Source: Chinchilla lanigera (lineage: Eukaryota > Chordata > Mammalia > Rodentia > Chinchillidae). From it: a DNA stretch of 64,000 nt. The DNA lies in the NCBI RefSeq assembly GCF_000276665.1, contig NW_004955467.1, positions 531,096-595,095 on the forward strand. Reading direction: 5' to 3'. The translations under genes and the position numbers were made by a program. The notes beneath the pieces are model-generated. The model had not been told where the DNA came from and did not search any database. It saw only the letters and a list, made by a program, of their open reading frames with translations. Shown piece after piece: positions 30,919-43,652 of this stretch (positions are counted from its first letter, which is position 1; the number at the start of each line of letters is the position of its first letter).

Positions 30919-33013
30919 TGTGGCTCTGGAACCCTTTCCTGGGAATCAAATGTAATGGAAACGGATGTTTTCCCGCACCATCAAGACTCAGGGCATACCT
31001 GGCAGGTCCAGACCCTGTTCTAGAGGCACCAGCCAAGTATTAGGGAGGAAAACAGAAGTAGCTGCCCCTGCCACACAGCTGATAGCTGGTGGCAGACAGA
31101 AAGCACGAGTTAGACACAGAAATAAAACCCAGAGCTTGCTGGGTGCCGACAGTGCTGCGGGGAGGATTAGGGGACGGAGAAGCTGCTGAGGGTTTGCCTT
31201 GTCCTCTCCACATGGGCGGCCGTGGAGAGGCCTTTCTTGATGCCTTCCTCTGCCCTCCACTGACAGTCCCTCGGCCCCTCCCACACACCCCACATGCGTC
31301 ACCCTGGCGTTCTTTTCAGGATGACGACTCCAACATAAACTCTCTTGTTTACTTGTTTCTTTCCTTGTTTATGTCTGTCTCTGCCACTGGGATGTAAGCT
31401 CCATGTTCCCTGCTGTGTCCCCAGGGCTTACGCAGGCCTGGCATACAGGAGGCAGTTACTAGCTGCGTCAGGCAGGGACAGGGAGAAGCACAACACCCAG
31501 AGTGGGAGGCCTGGACAGGCCAGGAAGCCGGTCTCTGAGTATTTGGGGATTTTAGGCAATGTCAATAGTAAGATTCAGCTAACGTGACCATGAGAACATT
31601 TCTGGGTCTTCCCAGTAGAAAACCAGGAGGTCTGACAACAAAACCAGGGATCAGAGCAGGTGTGTCACAGTCCCAGGCCCACGTGGGAGGATGCAGCCCA
31701 CAGGACACTGCCACGGTCAGTGTTGGCCGTAAATGTACCCACTGAGTGGCTGAAGAAACTGAGTCCCAGGACGCAGAGTCAGGAGCAGACCGAGTGGTCC
31801 AGGGGAACCGTGGCTGTAGAAGGCAGCCCTCAGGCCCTGATTTCCTCATTCGGTTGGGTGAATTGTTCTGCTTCATTTTGAGTGAAAGTTTTTCTGAGTT
31901 GGCCACCTGCTTCCGTCTGTCTCTGGCGCTGTTGACCTTGCTTGAACTCAAGGACAGGAAGGAAGGGCTCGACCTGGCCTGGCGGACAGAGTGGGGTTCT
32001 ACTCTGGGAGACCCAGGCCTCCCCCGAGGGGGCCCGTCCCTGGCCGAGCTCATGCTCCATGTGGGACTGCCTGGGGCCCTCTCTTCTCTGCGCCCAGTGT
32101 TTTCTACTAATAAATCTCCCCCAGGAGCGAGCCCATGTGCAGCCCTGCTCCAGGACTGACAGGCAAAGGTGGTGGAGCAGGGTGAAAACAGTAGGTCAGC
32201 GCACTCCTAGACCACAGAGCCAAACAGCCCACATCTGAGGCCTGGGGCTCTGCATCACCCCCGCTGTGTGGCCTTGGCTGTGATACTTCCCCCCTCTGAG
32301 CTCATCTGAAAAAGTAGCATGATGTTGACCTTGCAAGGGTCCACGAGAATTGGGGTGACACACAGAAGGTGTGTCCAGGAAGTGGAGGAAGGGGCCCAGC
32401 CTGCTACTCAGCCTACCTGTGGGGCGATGGAGCCTTGCCGACTGGGACGATGTGCCTGAGCAGCGTGAGCAGGCCCAGCTAGCCCTGAAAACCAGCCACG
32501 GGCCCTGTTCCTTTCCCGGTACCAGACCCTCCTACCATCGTCACTCCTGGGCTCAGACCCATAAGGGTGTTTTAAATGTGAGTCGCCTTGTATGATACTG
32601 GTCACAGAGCTCAGGCTGGGGTCCCGCACCTTCTGGGGACTCTGATCTTCACCTCAAGGCTCAGCGCACGGCAGGCAGGTACTGTCGGACCCCTCATGCT
32701 CCAGCACAGTTCAGGCACTGAGGGGCCCCAGCTCTGCACCCGAGACCTCCCAGACTCAGCTGCCCCAGTTCCTCAACCCAAAACCTCCTCTGAGTCCCTA
32801 GCTGTCCCATCCTAGGAGGCTGTGGCCCTCTTGATGGGTGTTCTTGGGCCAGGAGCAGGCAGGACTGTGGAATCAGACAGCAGCTCTCACTTGGGCCACG
32901 TGACCCTTGGCAGATCCCCACCCGGGCCCAGGCCCTCTTCTGTGAATGGGCTCAGGCATTGGTGTGGGAGAAACCCACCTGGGCCTGGCCAGTGGCAGAG
33001 TCTCAGCAGGTAA

Positions 33014-33139
<126 letters not shown>

Positions 33140-34762
33140 TGAGTACCAACCTGGAGGCTGTGTCCCCACTGGCTGGGTCAGGATGAGTCAGGCATGAGCT
33201 CCCTGGGCGCTAGACATTGCCAAACAGAGTCTATCAAGGTGGTGTGGGAGCCGAGTCTAGGGTTCCAGTGTCCTGGGGCCTAGGACCCGCTGGTCCTGGG
33301 AAGTCCAAGTGAGGTTCTTAGCAGGGCATTCACCACCATGGCCCTCGGAAGAGCAGGACAGTGGCAGCCCAGCGCAGGCCTGGGTGCCTAAGAAATCAAT
33401 GAAACTAACTGGACATGCTTCCAATGACAGCTGAGCCACTGCCTGGTCATCTGCCAAAGGCTGGCCATGGCTCAGGGGCCCAGCAAGGGTGATATGGGGA
33501 CACAGAGGAGTCAAAACAGTCCTGTTCTATGACAGGTACAGGATATAGAGAAAATGCTACGTGGGAAGAGGGTCAGCCCTGAGGTGAATAACCAGAGGAG
33601 GCTTCTCAGAAAAGGTAGCTCCTCAGAAGCGAGGGCTTTGAGGGTGTATAAGAGTTGGCTATGTAGAAAAAGGTATCTCCACGTGTTCCTAGGAGAGGGC
33701 CAGGATGAGCCAAGGGAGGGCGGTGAGGGAGAAGCTGAGGCTGTGGGACAGACATGGGGCTCGAAGTGCCCAGCTCAGCATACTGGGCAGCCACGGAGTG
33801 TTAAGGGGAGGCAGGCACTCAGTCAGATGTGCAGGCAGGTATAGTGCCAGGCAGGCTGGAAGGCAGAGTGGGAGCTGTGACGCTGTGTGGCTGTGGGGTG
33901 GAAGGAAAGGAGGTGCAGGCCTTCGGTGAGGCCCAGAGGGTATTTCCTCTTTATCTTTCTTTGAATTATTTTTGAACCTGCCAGGACCTCCAGCTTCCTC
34001 TGCCACTCTGCTGGGCTTCAGCGTTTCCAGCCGTCCCCTCAGGATCCCAGCCTCCAGTCTGGGCAGGGGAAGGGCGAATCATGGCAAGCAAGGAGGGGAG
34101 AATCCAGTACTGGCACGAGGCAGGCCCAGGACCTCAGGCTGTGCTGAGCCCAGGGCACATCTGGAAGCGGAGGTGGGGAGTAGGGGGGTAAGGACCATGG
34201 ACTGGGCCATGGGAGCCTTCAGTGGAGGAGCCTTCAGTGGAGGAGCTGGCCTTGCGGGTGGGAAGCCTGCCAGGCCCGGCTTCAGAGAAGCGCAGAGCAG
34301 TGTCTCCACTTGCTGGGCCATCTGGAGTCAGGCACCCTGAAGGGTCCTTGGGAGCCAGGCAGGGTTGCAGCCTCTGGGCCTGCCCATTGCATGGGGCCTT
34401 GCCCAGGTGCTAGCCCCAGGTTCGTAACCTCAGCACCTGCATTGTGCCCACATAGCCTCGGGGAACTCCAGCTCTACACCTGACTGAGCCCCAGGGTGTG
34501 GGGGTGGGGTCGGGGAGGGGCTGGTACCAGGCTCACTCCCTCCTTGAGCACTCAGGTCACCCCTGCTGGTCCCCAGAACCCCTGAGAGATGTAAGACAAC
34601 GACCCCGAGCTGGCCCCAGAGGGAGGAGGCCCCTGATCCAGCTGAGTGGCCAGGGCGGCGGGCGCAGGGAGGGCTTATCTAAAGGAAGAGCGTGGCCCGC
34701 TGGCCTGGGAGTTGAAGTTGATAGGGGGGGATGTGGGCGAGGAGGAGTTTGAACCGCTCATC

Positions 34763-34808
34763 ACAGCAGCCGCAGCAGCAGCAGCAGCAGCAGCCGCAGC
34801 AGCAGCAA
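34763..34808 (+). repeat. CAG/GCA trinucleotide array
   Basis: About 14 CAG-type units with two CCG interruptions. In forward or reverse frames it reads as poly-Ala, poly-Gln or poly-Cys, which explains the misleading long open frames around it. Confidence 0.9.
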
Positions 34809-34810
34809 AT

Positions 34811-34818
34811 ATTTGCAT
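34811..34818 (+). promoter_or_regulatory. Octamer motif ATTTGCAT
   Basis: An exact OCT1/OCT2 octamer right after the CAG array, in a GC-rich part of an intron of a lymphoid gene. A lymphoid enhancer is possible; the motif alone can occur by chance. Confidence 0.3.
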
Positions 34819-35904
34819 GCAACTGCTCGGGAGCGTTCTCCCTCTGCGGTTCAGTTTCCACATCAGTGAGGGGCGCTCCAAGAGGATGATGGAGTTGGGA
34901 CGGGGTGCAGGGAAGGGGCTCCCGAGGGGAGGAGTGCGTTACCCCGCCCACAGCCTCCAGGGAGGAGGGGCAGGACTGCGCAGAGGGCGCTCCTCTGAAC
35001 CGGGCGGGGCGACACCCTCTGCCGCCCACACATTGCCGTCTCCTCTGGGGTTTTGTGGCTTCTTCACAGGCCCGGGCCCCTTGGGAAACTCCCATCCAGG
35101 GCCCGCAGCAGTGGGGCGGAGCCTGCGGCAGCTCCCTCTCCCTCTGGACCCGGGACCTCTAGCTTTTACTGTGCTGGGCAGGCTGCAGTCTGAGCCTCTG
35201 GCCGGGCTCGCCCAGGTTGAGGGGGCGCAGACGCGGTTCTCTGGTGTCCCTAGCTCCACGGAGCCCTGGCAGAGCGCCCCCCAGTGACCACCTTCCCAGA
35301 CTCGCCTTGCAGGGGACACCACCATGATGTGGGGGGGACAGTGACCTGGAAGCTCAAGTCTGGGGGTTTGGGCCCCCCGGAATTAGTCCCTGAGGCACGG
35401 GGAGCAGCGAGGCTGTAGACAGGGAAGAGCGGACAGGAGGGGCTCTGGGGAGACCACTGCTGCAGGGGCAGCAGGGGCTCTATGGGGCGGGCAGGACCTG
35501 CACTTAAGAGGCTCTCTGGCTCTGTGGGGAGCTGGGGCGTCTCCCCGCCCCCTCAGCCTGCCCCACACGCAGACCAAAGCCTGGCACCGAGTTTGTGCAG
35601 CAGCCTCCTCAGGTAGCTGTTGGGTACGGGGGCAGGGCTTTGACCCAGCACGTCTGCCTCTCCCTGTGGAGGCAGTTGCTGGCACCGACAATAGGAGAGG
35701 CCGCGCCCCAGGCTGCAGGAAGCATTTGCTGGAGGTCGGGAGGGAAACAGAAGAGGGGACAGAGGCCCTGGATCCTGCCCTTGGCCTGTCAGAATCTCAC
35801 TAAGACTCTTCTAGCTGCTGTGGGTCAACACAGGCATCAAAGCCAAAGCTGGGTAAAGGCTCTGGAGCCAGGAAGTCCCCAGTGCCCCAGTGGCGGGTGT
35901 CTGT

Positions 35905-36540
35905 CCATGCTGGCTGCTGTGAGAGAAGACCACAGGCTGAGAGGTTGGGAGGCAGCTCGTATTTACTGTGCACAGTTCTGGAGGCTGGGTGGCCAAGGCC
36001 AAGGCACAGGCAGGCACCCTGCTCGGTGAGGGCCACCTGCTTCACACATGGCCATCTTTTAGCTGTGCCCTCATGTGCTGAAGGGGCAAGAGTTCTCTGA
36101 GGCCTTGTCTATAAGAGCACGGTCTTAGCTCATGTTCTGCTGCTGTAACAAAACACCCGAACCTGGACAGTGGATAAAGAACAGAGGTTTATTTGGCTCA
36201 GGCTGGACACATGAGTGTGGCACCAGCAGTGGCTTGGTGTGTGCTAAGGGAGGCCAGCAGGCGAGCCAGCGTGCTTGTGTCTCCCACAGAGCTGCTTGCT
36301 CTGTAACTCTTAACCCACTAACCCAAAAGGAATCGACCCACTCGTGAGGACAGATCCTTCATGACCCATCACCTCCTGAAGGTTCCATTTCCCACACTGC
36401 TGCCTTGGGGAATCACGTGTTGCCAACACACAAACTTTTGGGGGACACATGTAAGCCATGGCCGGCTCTGGTCTCATTTGTGAGGGTTTCTAGAAGCTCA
36501 CCTCCCAAAGGCCCTACCTCTAAATCCCATCCACTGCACT
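35905..36540 (-). repeat. MaLR-type LTRs, one nested in another
   Basis: 35905-36122 and 36465-36535 read as the two halves of an antisense MLT1-like LTR (CACAGTTCTGGAGGCTGGGT; CACCTCCCAAAGGCCCTACC). Between them 36125-36465 is a second antisense MaLR-like LTR (GCTGCTGTAACAAAACACCC; ATCACCTCCTGAAGGTTCCA; TTTTGGGGGACAC). Confidence 0.55.
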
Positions 36541-36690
36541 CGGGAGGCTGAGGCAGGAGGATTGTTTCGAGTTCGAGACCAGCCTGGGCTATAAAGTGAG
36601 CTCAAGGCCAGCCTGAACTGCATACCGAGACCCTGTCTCAAAAAGACCAAAAATCAATCAATCAATCAGTCAATCAATCAGTCCCATCCA
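36530..36690 (+). repeat. B1-like SINE with (AATC)n tail
   Basis: Sense copy without its first ~20 bases. The tail is ATCAATCAATCAATCAGTCA-type repeats. AAATCCCATCCACTG and AGTCCCATCCACTGAGC at the two flanks (36522 and 36680) are the target duplication. Confidence 0.8.
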
Positions 36691-36879
36691 CTGAGCATCG
36701 GGGGTGGAGGGCAAACAGTTTTTCTATGGGTGGATGAATGCCCCAGAGGCCAGGGCCAGGCAGACATGTGGGGTCCAACCTTCCCTGGAGATCTCCAAGT
36801 GGCCTGAGTCTGCACAGCTGTGGATGGTGCAAGAGAGCCCTTTCCTCACCAGATCATGGCTGCTATTGTTGCATGTCAT

Positions 36880-36965
36880 TTAGTTATTTGCAGTACTGGG
36901 GATTGAACCCAGGACTTCAAGCACTGTAGGCAAATGCTTTCCACTGAGCTGCACTCCTAGCCCTG
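36880..36965 (-). repeat. Older ID-like SINE
   Basis: Antisense: GCAGTACTGGGGATTGAACC ... GAGCTGCACTCCTAGCCC. Confidence 0.65.
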
Positions 36966-36994
36966 TTTTATGTTTTTTGATTTTGAAGACTCTA

Positions 36995-37166
36995 CTGTAG
37001 GCTGGGTGTGGTGACTCATGTCTGTAATCCCAGCCCTCAGGAAGGTGAGGCAGGAGGATCACTGTGAGTTGGAGGCCAGCTTGGGGCTACATAGTTCAAG
37101 GCCAGCCTAAAATAAACCGTGAGGCCCTGTCTCAAAAAACAAACAAACAAACAAACAAACAAAAAC
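36995..37166 (+). repeat. B1-like SINE with (AAAC)n tail
   Basis: Sense: TAGGCTGGGTGTGGTGACTC ... GCCCTGTCTCAAAAAAC, then about seven AAAC units. Confidence 0.75.
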
Positions 37167-37171
37167 AAAAT

Positions 37172-37312
37172 CTATCATGTAAGCTAGGCAAGCTGGTGCA
37201 GGACTGTGAACTGTAACTTTAGCACTTAGGAGGCTGGGACAGGAAGAGTGAAAGTTTAAGTTTGACCTGGACTGTACAGCAAGACCCTGTCTCAAAAAGC
37301 AAGTAACAAACA
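37172..37312 (+). repeat. B1-like SINE, old copy
   Basis: Sense: TAAGCTAGGCAAGCTGGTGC ... GACCCTGTCTCAAAAAGC. Confidence 0.6.
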
Positions 37313-37598
37313 AGAAGAACCTGCCATCTAAAATGGGAAAGTTAGACTGAGGTCGGCTGGCTTGTGGCTCAGTTGGAGCCTGATTTTCCTCAGCATGTGT
37401 GTTTGCCTGGTGCAATAGGAAAGGCCCTGGAGCAAACACTGAGCTGTGTCTCAGCTCCTGCTTGCCTCACCTCATCACACTGCGCCTCAGTTTGCCCACA
37501 TGTAAAACGGGTTCCTACATCTTTGATCTACGTCAAGGACCAGAGGGGTTGAGGCCCTGCCTTTGGGTGAGCGTGGGAGCCTGACCCCAGTGTCTTAG

Positions 37599-37739
<141 letters not shown>

Positions 37740-38044
37740 TGAGCTTGCCCCTGGGGAGGTGCAGATGGGGCCAGGCAGGGCCTGGAAGCTGGGGACACCC
37801 TGAGGCAGTGGGAACAGCGGGTGTGCGGAGAGACACAGTGCTAGGCTGTGAGATGCAGATCATCGGGTGAGCAGTAAAGAGCCCTGGAAGCATCCCTGTC
37901 AGGAGGGAAAGGGGGGTGAGGCGGTGGGAGGCCGGGCAAGGGAGACGCAGGGGCTGGGGCAGGTGCCCAGGCAGGCTCTAGACAGGTCCCACTCTGTGCT
38001 GAGATCCCTGCAGGACAGGCTGCGGCCAGGCGGCCTGGGGTTCT

Positions 38045-38225
38045 CATTGCAGTGCTGCCATGCCGTTGGATATGTCACTCACCTCCTCTGAGCCTGTTTC
38101 CTCACGTGTAAAGTAGGCTGCCATAGGAATGGGTGTGTCCATATACAGTACTTAAGGCATGGGTGGGGAGAAGTACTACCCTGCTTAGAACAGTGCCTGG
38201 CACTGTGACAGGTTCTTGTTGGTTG
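38045..38225 (+). repeat. MIR relic
   Basis: GTCACTCACCTCCTCTGAGC then TTTCCTCACGTGTAAAGTAG and ACAGTGCCTGGCACTGTGAC, the sense MIR pattern. Confidence 0.7.
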
Positions 38226-38829
38226 GAGGTGACAGGGTCAGGACCCTGGCCGGTCCAGGTGCTTCCTACTCCCAGGGCTCCCAAGAGCAGGGCCGGAATG
38301 TAGGCTCCAGGGACTTCGCGCTGAGCTCTGGGAGCCTGGGACAGGCATGGGAGAGGACAGAGGTGCTGCCCTGACAGGCTGCAGTTTTCCTGAGGGGCAG
38401 AGCGCAAACAAGCCCAGAGTGAGCCAGGGTGAGAAGACGTCACTCTGCTCCACGCAGGCCGCAGCACCTGAGCAAAGAGTGGACCTTGGGAGCAGCGGCT
38501 GCCCAGGGCTGGGGTGAGGGTGGCAGTAAGGAAGAGAAGGAACTGGGGGCCTTCTGGACAGAGGGGTCAGTGAGTGCAAAGGCCCTGGGGTGTGTAGGAG
38601 CCCAGAGGCTGGGTCGTCGGAGTACAGAGAGCAAGAGCGGGGGCCGGGAGTCACTCAAGAGGAAAGGGCCTGCAGCAGAGGCTGTTTTCTCACGGAGCGA
38701 AAGGGAGCCCAAGGTTCCCGAGCAGAGAGCGAGGTTCGAGGTTCGAGGTTCGGTCAAGTTCCATTGTGCAAAGCAATCTCCTCGGGCTGCCGTGCGCAGG
38801 GTGCGAAGGGCAGGCTGCCCGCAGGAAGG

Positions 38830-39366
38830 CCAGCAGGGGGCCACATAGGAGGTGACGTCTGGGCCTCGGCGGCGAGCGGAGGGGGCGCGGTGGCCAGGTC
38901 GGGGCGGCGACACCAGTCGGGGCGCTGTGCACCGGTGCGGGCCGGGGCGCTGACCCCGTCGGGGCGGGAAGGAGGTGGAGCCGCGGGCGCGGTGCCGCAG
39001 GGTCGGAGGACGGGCCGGGCGGCAGCTCACGGGAGCGCGGCGGGGTCCCGGCCCAGCCCCGCCCCCGGCCCCGTCCGCCGCTCCGCGCTCCCAGGGACCC
39101 GCGCCTCCACTTCCCCTCCTGACCACGGGCGCGGAGAGGCGGGCAGGGTCGTCGTTCCGCGGCCGCAGAGGCAGGAAGCGGCCGTTTCCGAGGGCCGGCT
39201 GTCCAGGCCCGGTCATCTCCTGGGAGCGGCGCCCGCCAGGCGGGCTGGGCCGGCTTCGCGCGAGCCCCGGGGTCATCCCGTGCGGCCCGTCCGGAGCCGC
39301 CCCACCCTCTGACTCTCGGGGAGCTCCTCGTGCGGCCCTGGTGCTGCCCCCTCCCGGCAGCCCCGG
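38830..39366 (+). promoter_or_regulatory. GRAP: Intronic CpG island with a downstream splice donor
   Basis: About 540 bases very dense in CpG, with many GGGGCGG/CCGCCCC boxes and no TATA. It ends at a strong donor, CCCCGG|GTAAGTGG (cut after 39366). This is the layout of a CpG promoter with a first exon on the plus strand, which would splice to GRAP exon 4. No conserved protein can be read; the open frames through it begin without ATG. An antisense transcript start is an alternative. Confidence 0.45.
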
Positions 39367-40069
39367 GTAAGTGGCCGGGGATCAGACCTGAGCGCCTGGG
39401 GAGGCCGTTCAACACGCATTTGTTGTTGTTGTTGTTTTAAAAGCGTTTATTAAGCACCAGCTGTATGTGAACCACAGCGCAGGACAGGAGAGGAGTCAAA
39501 CCCAAGGAGTGTGATGGGAAATTCACAAGCCGGCCCCAGAAAGCCTCCAAGTTGAAGAGATGCGTAATTCAGGGACCGTGGGGACACATCCTGCACAGTG
39601 CAGGCACCCACGAGGAGCTGACAGCTGAGCTGGGCTCTGACACGTGAATGGGAGTCTGGTACACAGGAGAGAGTTAGACATACTAGGCACAGGAACTGCA
39701 CGTGCAAAGGCCCAGAGTGAGGGGTATGTGTGGATAAGTCTGTCCAGAAGGGCCAGTGGGCAGTGCCAGCGAGTGGTTGTCGGGTGGGGGAGCCATGTGA
39801 CTGGGAAGGGACCTGAGCGCCCAGCTTAGAGAAATCCTGGCACTCACCCCCCCTCCCCCCGGTCCTTCCCCAAGGTCAGACCTGGCCAGATGCCCCAAGG
39901 TCAGACCTGGAGGAGCTGCTGGGCTTGTTGGCAGTGATTTGTGCACAGGAGCACCAGGTGGCAGTGCCGGCCCTTGCTCTGCCAGGCCCAGCCAGGTGCA
40001 CCTCCCACTCCTGGTCCTTCCCTTCACAGGGCCTTCCCATGGTCCTTGGGTGGCTGCCAGGCAGGGTGA

Positions 40070-40252
40070 GTGGAGGATATGATTGGGAGTGTGGGATTTC
40101 AGGCACGATCTCAGCTCTGGTCCCTGCTGGCTGTATGACCTGGGCAGTTACCCTCTGAGCCTCAGTTTCCTCATCTGTAAAGTGGACACTCATGTAAAAA
40201 GATTAGATGGTGATTAGTATACAGTAAGTGCTCAATAAACATCAGGTGTAGG
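40070..40252 (+). repeat. MIR element
   Basis: Well preserved sense copy: CTGTATGACCTGGGCAGTTA, CTCAGTTTCCTCATCTGTAA, and AGTAAGTGCTCAATAAAC. Confidence 0.85.
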
Positions 40253-41159
40253 GGTTGCCGCACAACGTGCCAAGGAGGGGTGGGGAGCCCCTCTTAGTCC
40301 TGAGGCTGCTCCCTGCTTCTGCCCACAGACCCAGGCCTCGCAGAGAAGAGTCCAGTCCTGGCTTTGCTCAGGACCCACTGGGTGGTCTCAGGCAGTCTTC
40401 AGCCCTTCTTGACTGTATGACATCTAAGACCTGGAGACAGTGACCTGAGGAACTGTAAAGTTGGGCACCTGCAGGCCATGCAGGAACGTAACACCCTTAC
40501 ATTGGGTTTGGGGGCTCCTCTGCCCTTGCTGGCTTGGCCCAGGGAACCCTGGCCCCACGACGCGTGGCACCTCCTGTCTGCTCATGCCAAGCCCCATAAA
40601 GCTGTCAGAGGGGGTTTATAGGCCTCGTGTGGCCTCCCAGAGTGACAGTGGCTACAGCCAGCTGCCCTTTATGAGTTTACAAAGGGCTGCCCCACTCCCC
40701 CTGCAAGAAGCAAGTCTGTACTGGCTGCCAGCAGGCCAGGGGCCAAGGCTGGTGTGCAGGGCCTGGGCTGTGTGACTTCTGCTCACTGCTATCAGACCAT
40801 GGGGACTCTTCTGCCATGAATGACAGTTTGTCCCTAGTGAGGTGTTTTGCTTCCCCCCCTGGCAGAGGTGCCCTGGCATTGATGTGCATGCTTTTGCCCA
40901 TCAAGCCACGGGCTACCTGCTGCTCCAGGCCCTGTCCTTGGTACTGGCGGGTCAGCCACCCACAAAATAGGACAAAGCCCCTTGTCCTCTAGGTGCCTGT
41001 GTCTGCTGGGGTGACAGACAGTAAATGATTAGGGAATTCTGTAAGGTCTTGGGTAGCACTCAAGGCCCTGTGCAAATGAAGCAGGGAGGGCTGGGGGTGT
41101 CAGTTCAGGAAAAGGCAGACAAGAAGGAAGGAAACTAGTACAATCCCCAGAAATTCAAT

Positions 41160-41290
41160 TTGTAGGAAAGAAAACGGAAGCTCAGAGAGGTCCAGTAACT
41201 TGCCCAAGGTCACACAGCAGGGGATAGAAGAGCTGGCACCCACTGACCCTCTGTACCTGGCAGACCTGCTGTGCCTCTCCACCTACTGTC
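41160..41290 (-). repeat. MIR relic
   Basis: Antisense: GAAGCTCAGAGAGGTCCAGT and AACTTGCCCAAGGTCACACA. Confidence 0.75.
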
Positions 41291-42972
41291 CCTGAGCCCA
41301 CCCAAGACCCGCAGGGCGCTCCCTCCTGTGCACTGCCCCTCCCAAGGTCAGTTTGACAGAGACCCCCTGCAGGGCAGCTAGCACCACACCTGTGCTCCTG
41401 GCCCTGGCGGGGAAGAGGGAACCCCCCCAACCCCGTCTTTTTTTGCTCTCTGGGCTGCTGCTGTCACCTTTCTGCTACTGTTGCCACCAGGCCAGAAAAA
41501 CCCGCTGGGCAAGACGGACTGCTCCTGTGTCAGGCTAGACATGGTCCTTTTTCATGTGTGTGTGGATGTATTTCTTTTATTGTTATTTTCTTCATTTTAA
41601 TTTTTATTAGTACTGTTTGTAGTTCGTAGTGATTACATTCTCTGCGGGAAGTTGGTACACATGGTAACACTTCTTAATTCTTTTTATGTCCACCCCACCA
41701 TCTTTTGGTTCTCTTCCCATTCTCAAAATGAACTTGGTCCTTAGTCTTCTGTGTCAGCCGGGGACCTAGGTCATCCCCTTATCCCTTTAGTAGGTGGGTG
41801 TGGGGGTCACACAGCAGCAAATGTAGCCACAACTGCTCAGCAAGAGACGTGCTCAGGGTCACTCCCGCAGGGAAGGCCTAACTCTACCCCTGAGCTCACA
41901 CCCAGGCCTGGGGCAGACCTCTGCCCACCCAGGGATCGAGAGTGGCTGCCCCCACTTCCACTTGGCTCAGCCTCCCTGAAGTCTCCCCACTCCAGGCCTA
42001 GAGCTCATCCAACCCAGTCCTCCAGGATCAGGGTCACCAAGCCCCAGACTCGGCTGCTCTGCAGCCCAAGGCTTCCTGGAGCCTGGGGTGGTGGGGCTGA
42101 GGCCCAGGAGGCCCCACGTGGCAGTGTCCGGTTCTCAAATGCATCAGGGCTCCGTCCAGCCCTTGAGGGATGCCAACCATCGAGATCAGGCTAAGGGAAG
42201 AGATGTGTTGTTTCAGGCGAAGGAGCCCAAATGCCGCCACTGGGAGTCAGAGGAGCCAGCCCCACCTGGCCTGAGCTGGGGGCCAGGCTGCCCCACGAGG
42301 GCTGCAGCAGTCCCAGGAGGCCATTGAGCAGCTGTGGGCAACTGCTCTGCTATCTGGGCTCCCCTTCTTAGCTGTCACCGAGGAAGGGTAGACAGGATAG
42401 AAGGACAAGACCTGTTGTTGACTGAGCCCTGCATAGGCTAGCGGCTGGCATGTTTCAGATTTGAGATTTCCAGATTCCCAGGATAGAAAGTTCTGGAATA
42501 ACTGAGTCCTTTTGCCTCTTTCCCTATTTCATCTCTGGTTCTCCACTCCCTGCCCCGCCCCCATATGATCAGATAACTCCTATGTTCAGGGTAACAACTC
42601 CAGACACCAAAAATGCTCAGTGGTGATTATCAGGGGTTGAAATCTTAGTCCAACCTGCCACACCCACAGGACCAGGGCCACCTGTATCCCAAGCTGCTCC
42701 TCCAGGCTTCCTGCCTCTGCACTGGGTGCCCCACATGAGAGCTATTAGGTCCCCACTTCCTGACTTCTCTCCTGCCTGGCCTTTGGTGGCTGTCACTCTA
42801 CTACTTAGAGCAATGCTTCCCTGCACACCCCAGCCAAAGTCCAGGAAAACCCTGAGTGGGCACTGCACAGAGGAGCTGTGGGCTCAGAGGCTGCCTCTGG
42901 AATCACGTGACCTCTGGCGGCTGCAGCAGGTCAGACAGGTGGGGTCTCTGTCCCCTGCCCACCTGCTTCTAC

Positions 42973-43071
42973 TTTTTTTTGTTGTTGTTTTCTTCCGGTA
43001 CCGGGAATCAAACTCACGACCTTGTGCTTGCCAGGCAGGTGCTGTGCCGCTGAGCTAAATCCCCAGCCCTC
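42973..43071 (-). repeat. ID-like SINE
   Basis: Antisense. CACCTGCxTCTA at 42959 and 43073 is the target duplication; the element is nearly full length. Confidence 0.9.
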
Positions 43072-43164
43072 GCACCTGCCTCTATACCCCAGGCACATAC
43101 ATATCCCACAGTCCTCAGCACAAGCTGCTCAGTCACCAGGAACAGTGTTCAAGGAGGGCACACA

Positions 43165-43335
43165 GAGGAGGGTTTTTTTGTTTTTTTGAGACAGGGTCTT
43201 GTTGGATAGTTCAGAGGCAGCCTGAACTAATGATATAGACCAGGATGGTCTCAAACTTGCAGAGCTGCCTCAGCCTCCTGCCTCAGCCTCCCAAGTGCTA
43301 GGATTACAGGCATGCGCCACTGCACCTGGCTAGAA
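43165..43335 (-). repeat. B1-like SINE
   Basis: Antisense: TTTTTTTGAGACAGGGTCTT through CAGGCATGCGCCACTGCACC. Confidence 0.75.
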
Positions 43336-43504
43336 AGGAAGTTTGTCTCTGGCTTGGAGACATTGCTTACCTGGTCTAGAGCCTTTGTTTCCACAGGAGG
43401 ACCACTAGAGTGAGCCACTCCAAGTGCTGGGCAAGTCATAAGGTTGGGCCTGCCACCAGGGCACCTGTGTCAGGGTTAGGATCCTCCAGAAAGAGGTTCC
43501 TTTT

Positions 43505-43652
43505 TCTTTTTTTTGAGACAGAGTCTCCCTGTGTAGTTCAGACTGGCCTCAAACTCATGGTGATCCTCCTGCGGCAGCCTCCCAGGTGCTGGGATTTTTT
43601 TTTTTTCTCCAAGTGCTGGGATTATAAGCATGTACCACCACGTCCGGCCAGG
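43505..43652 (-). repeat. B1-like SINE with internal T-rich insertion
   Basis: Antisense. Near 43585-43625 GTGCTGGGATT is repeated around a TTTTTTTTTTCTCCA insert, so part of the head is duplicated. Confidence 0.65.

Noticed and set aside
34646..35287. 213-codon plus-strand frame with a poly-alanine run
   Set aside because: The run is the intronic CAG array; the rest is low-complexity GC-rich translation, and no splice sites fit GRAP.
38440..39415. Open frames of 240-278 codons on both strands of the intron 3 CpG island
   Set aside because: GC-rich DNA has few stop codons. The translations are Pro/Arg/Gly/Ala-rich without domain patterns, overlap each other on both strands, and the plus-strand ones begin at GTG rather than ATG.
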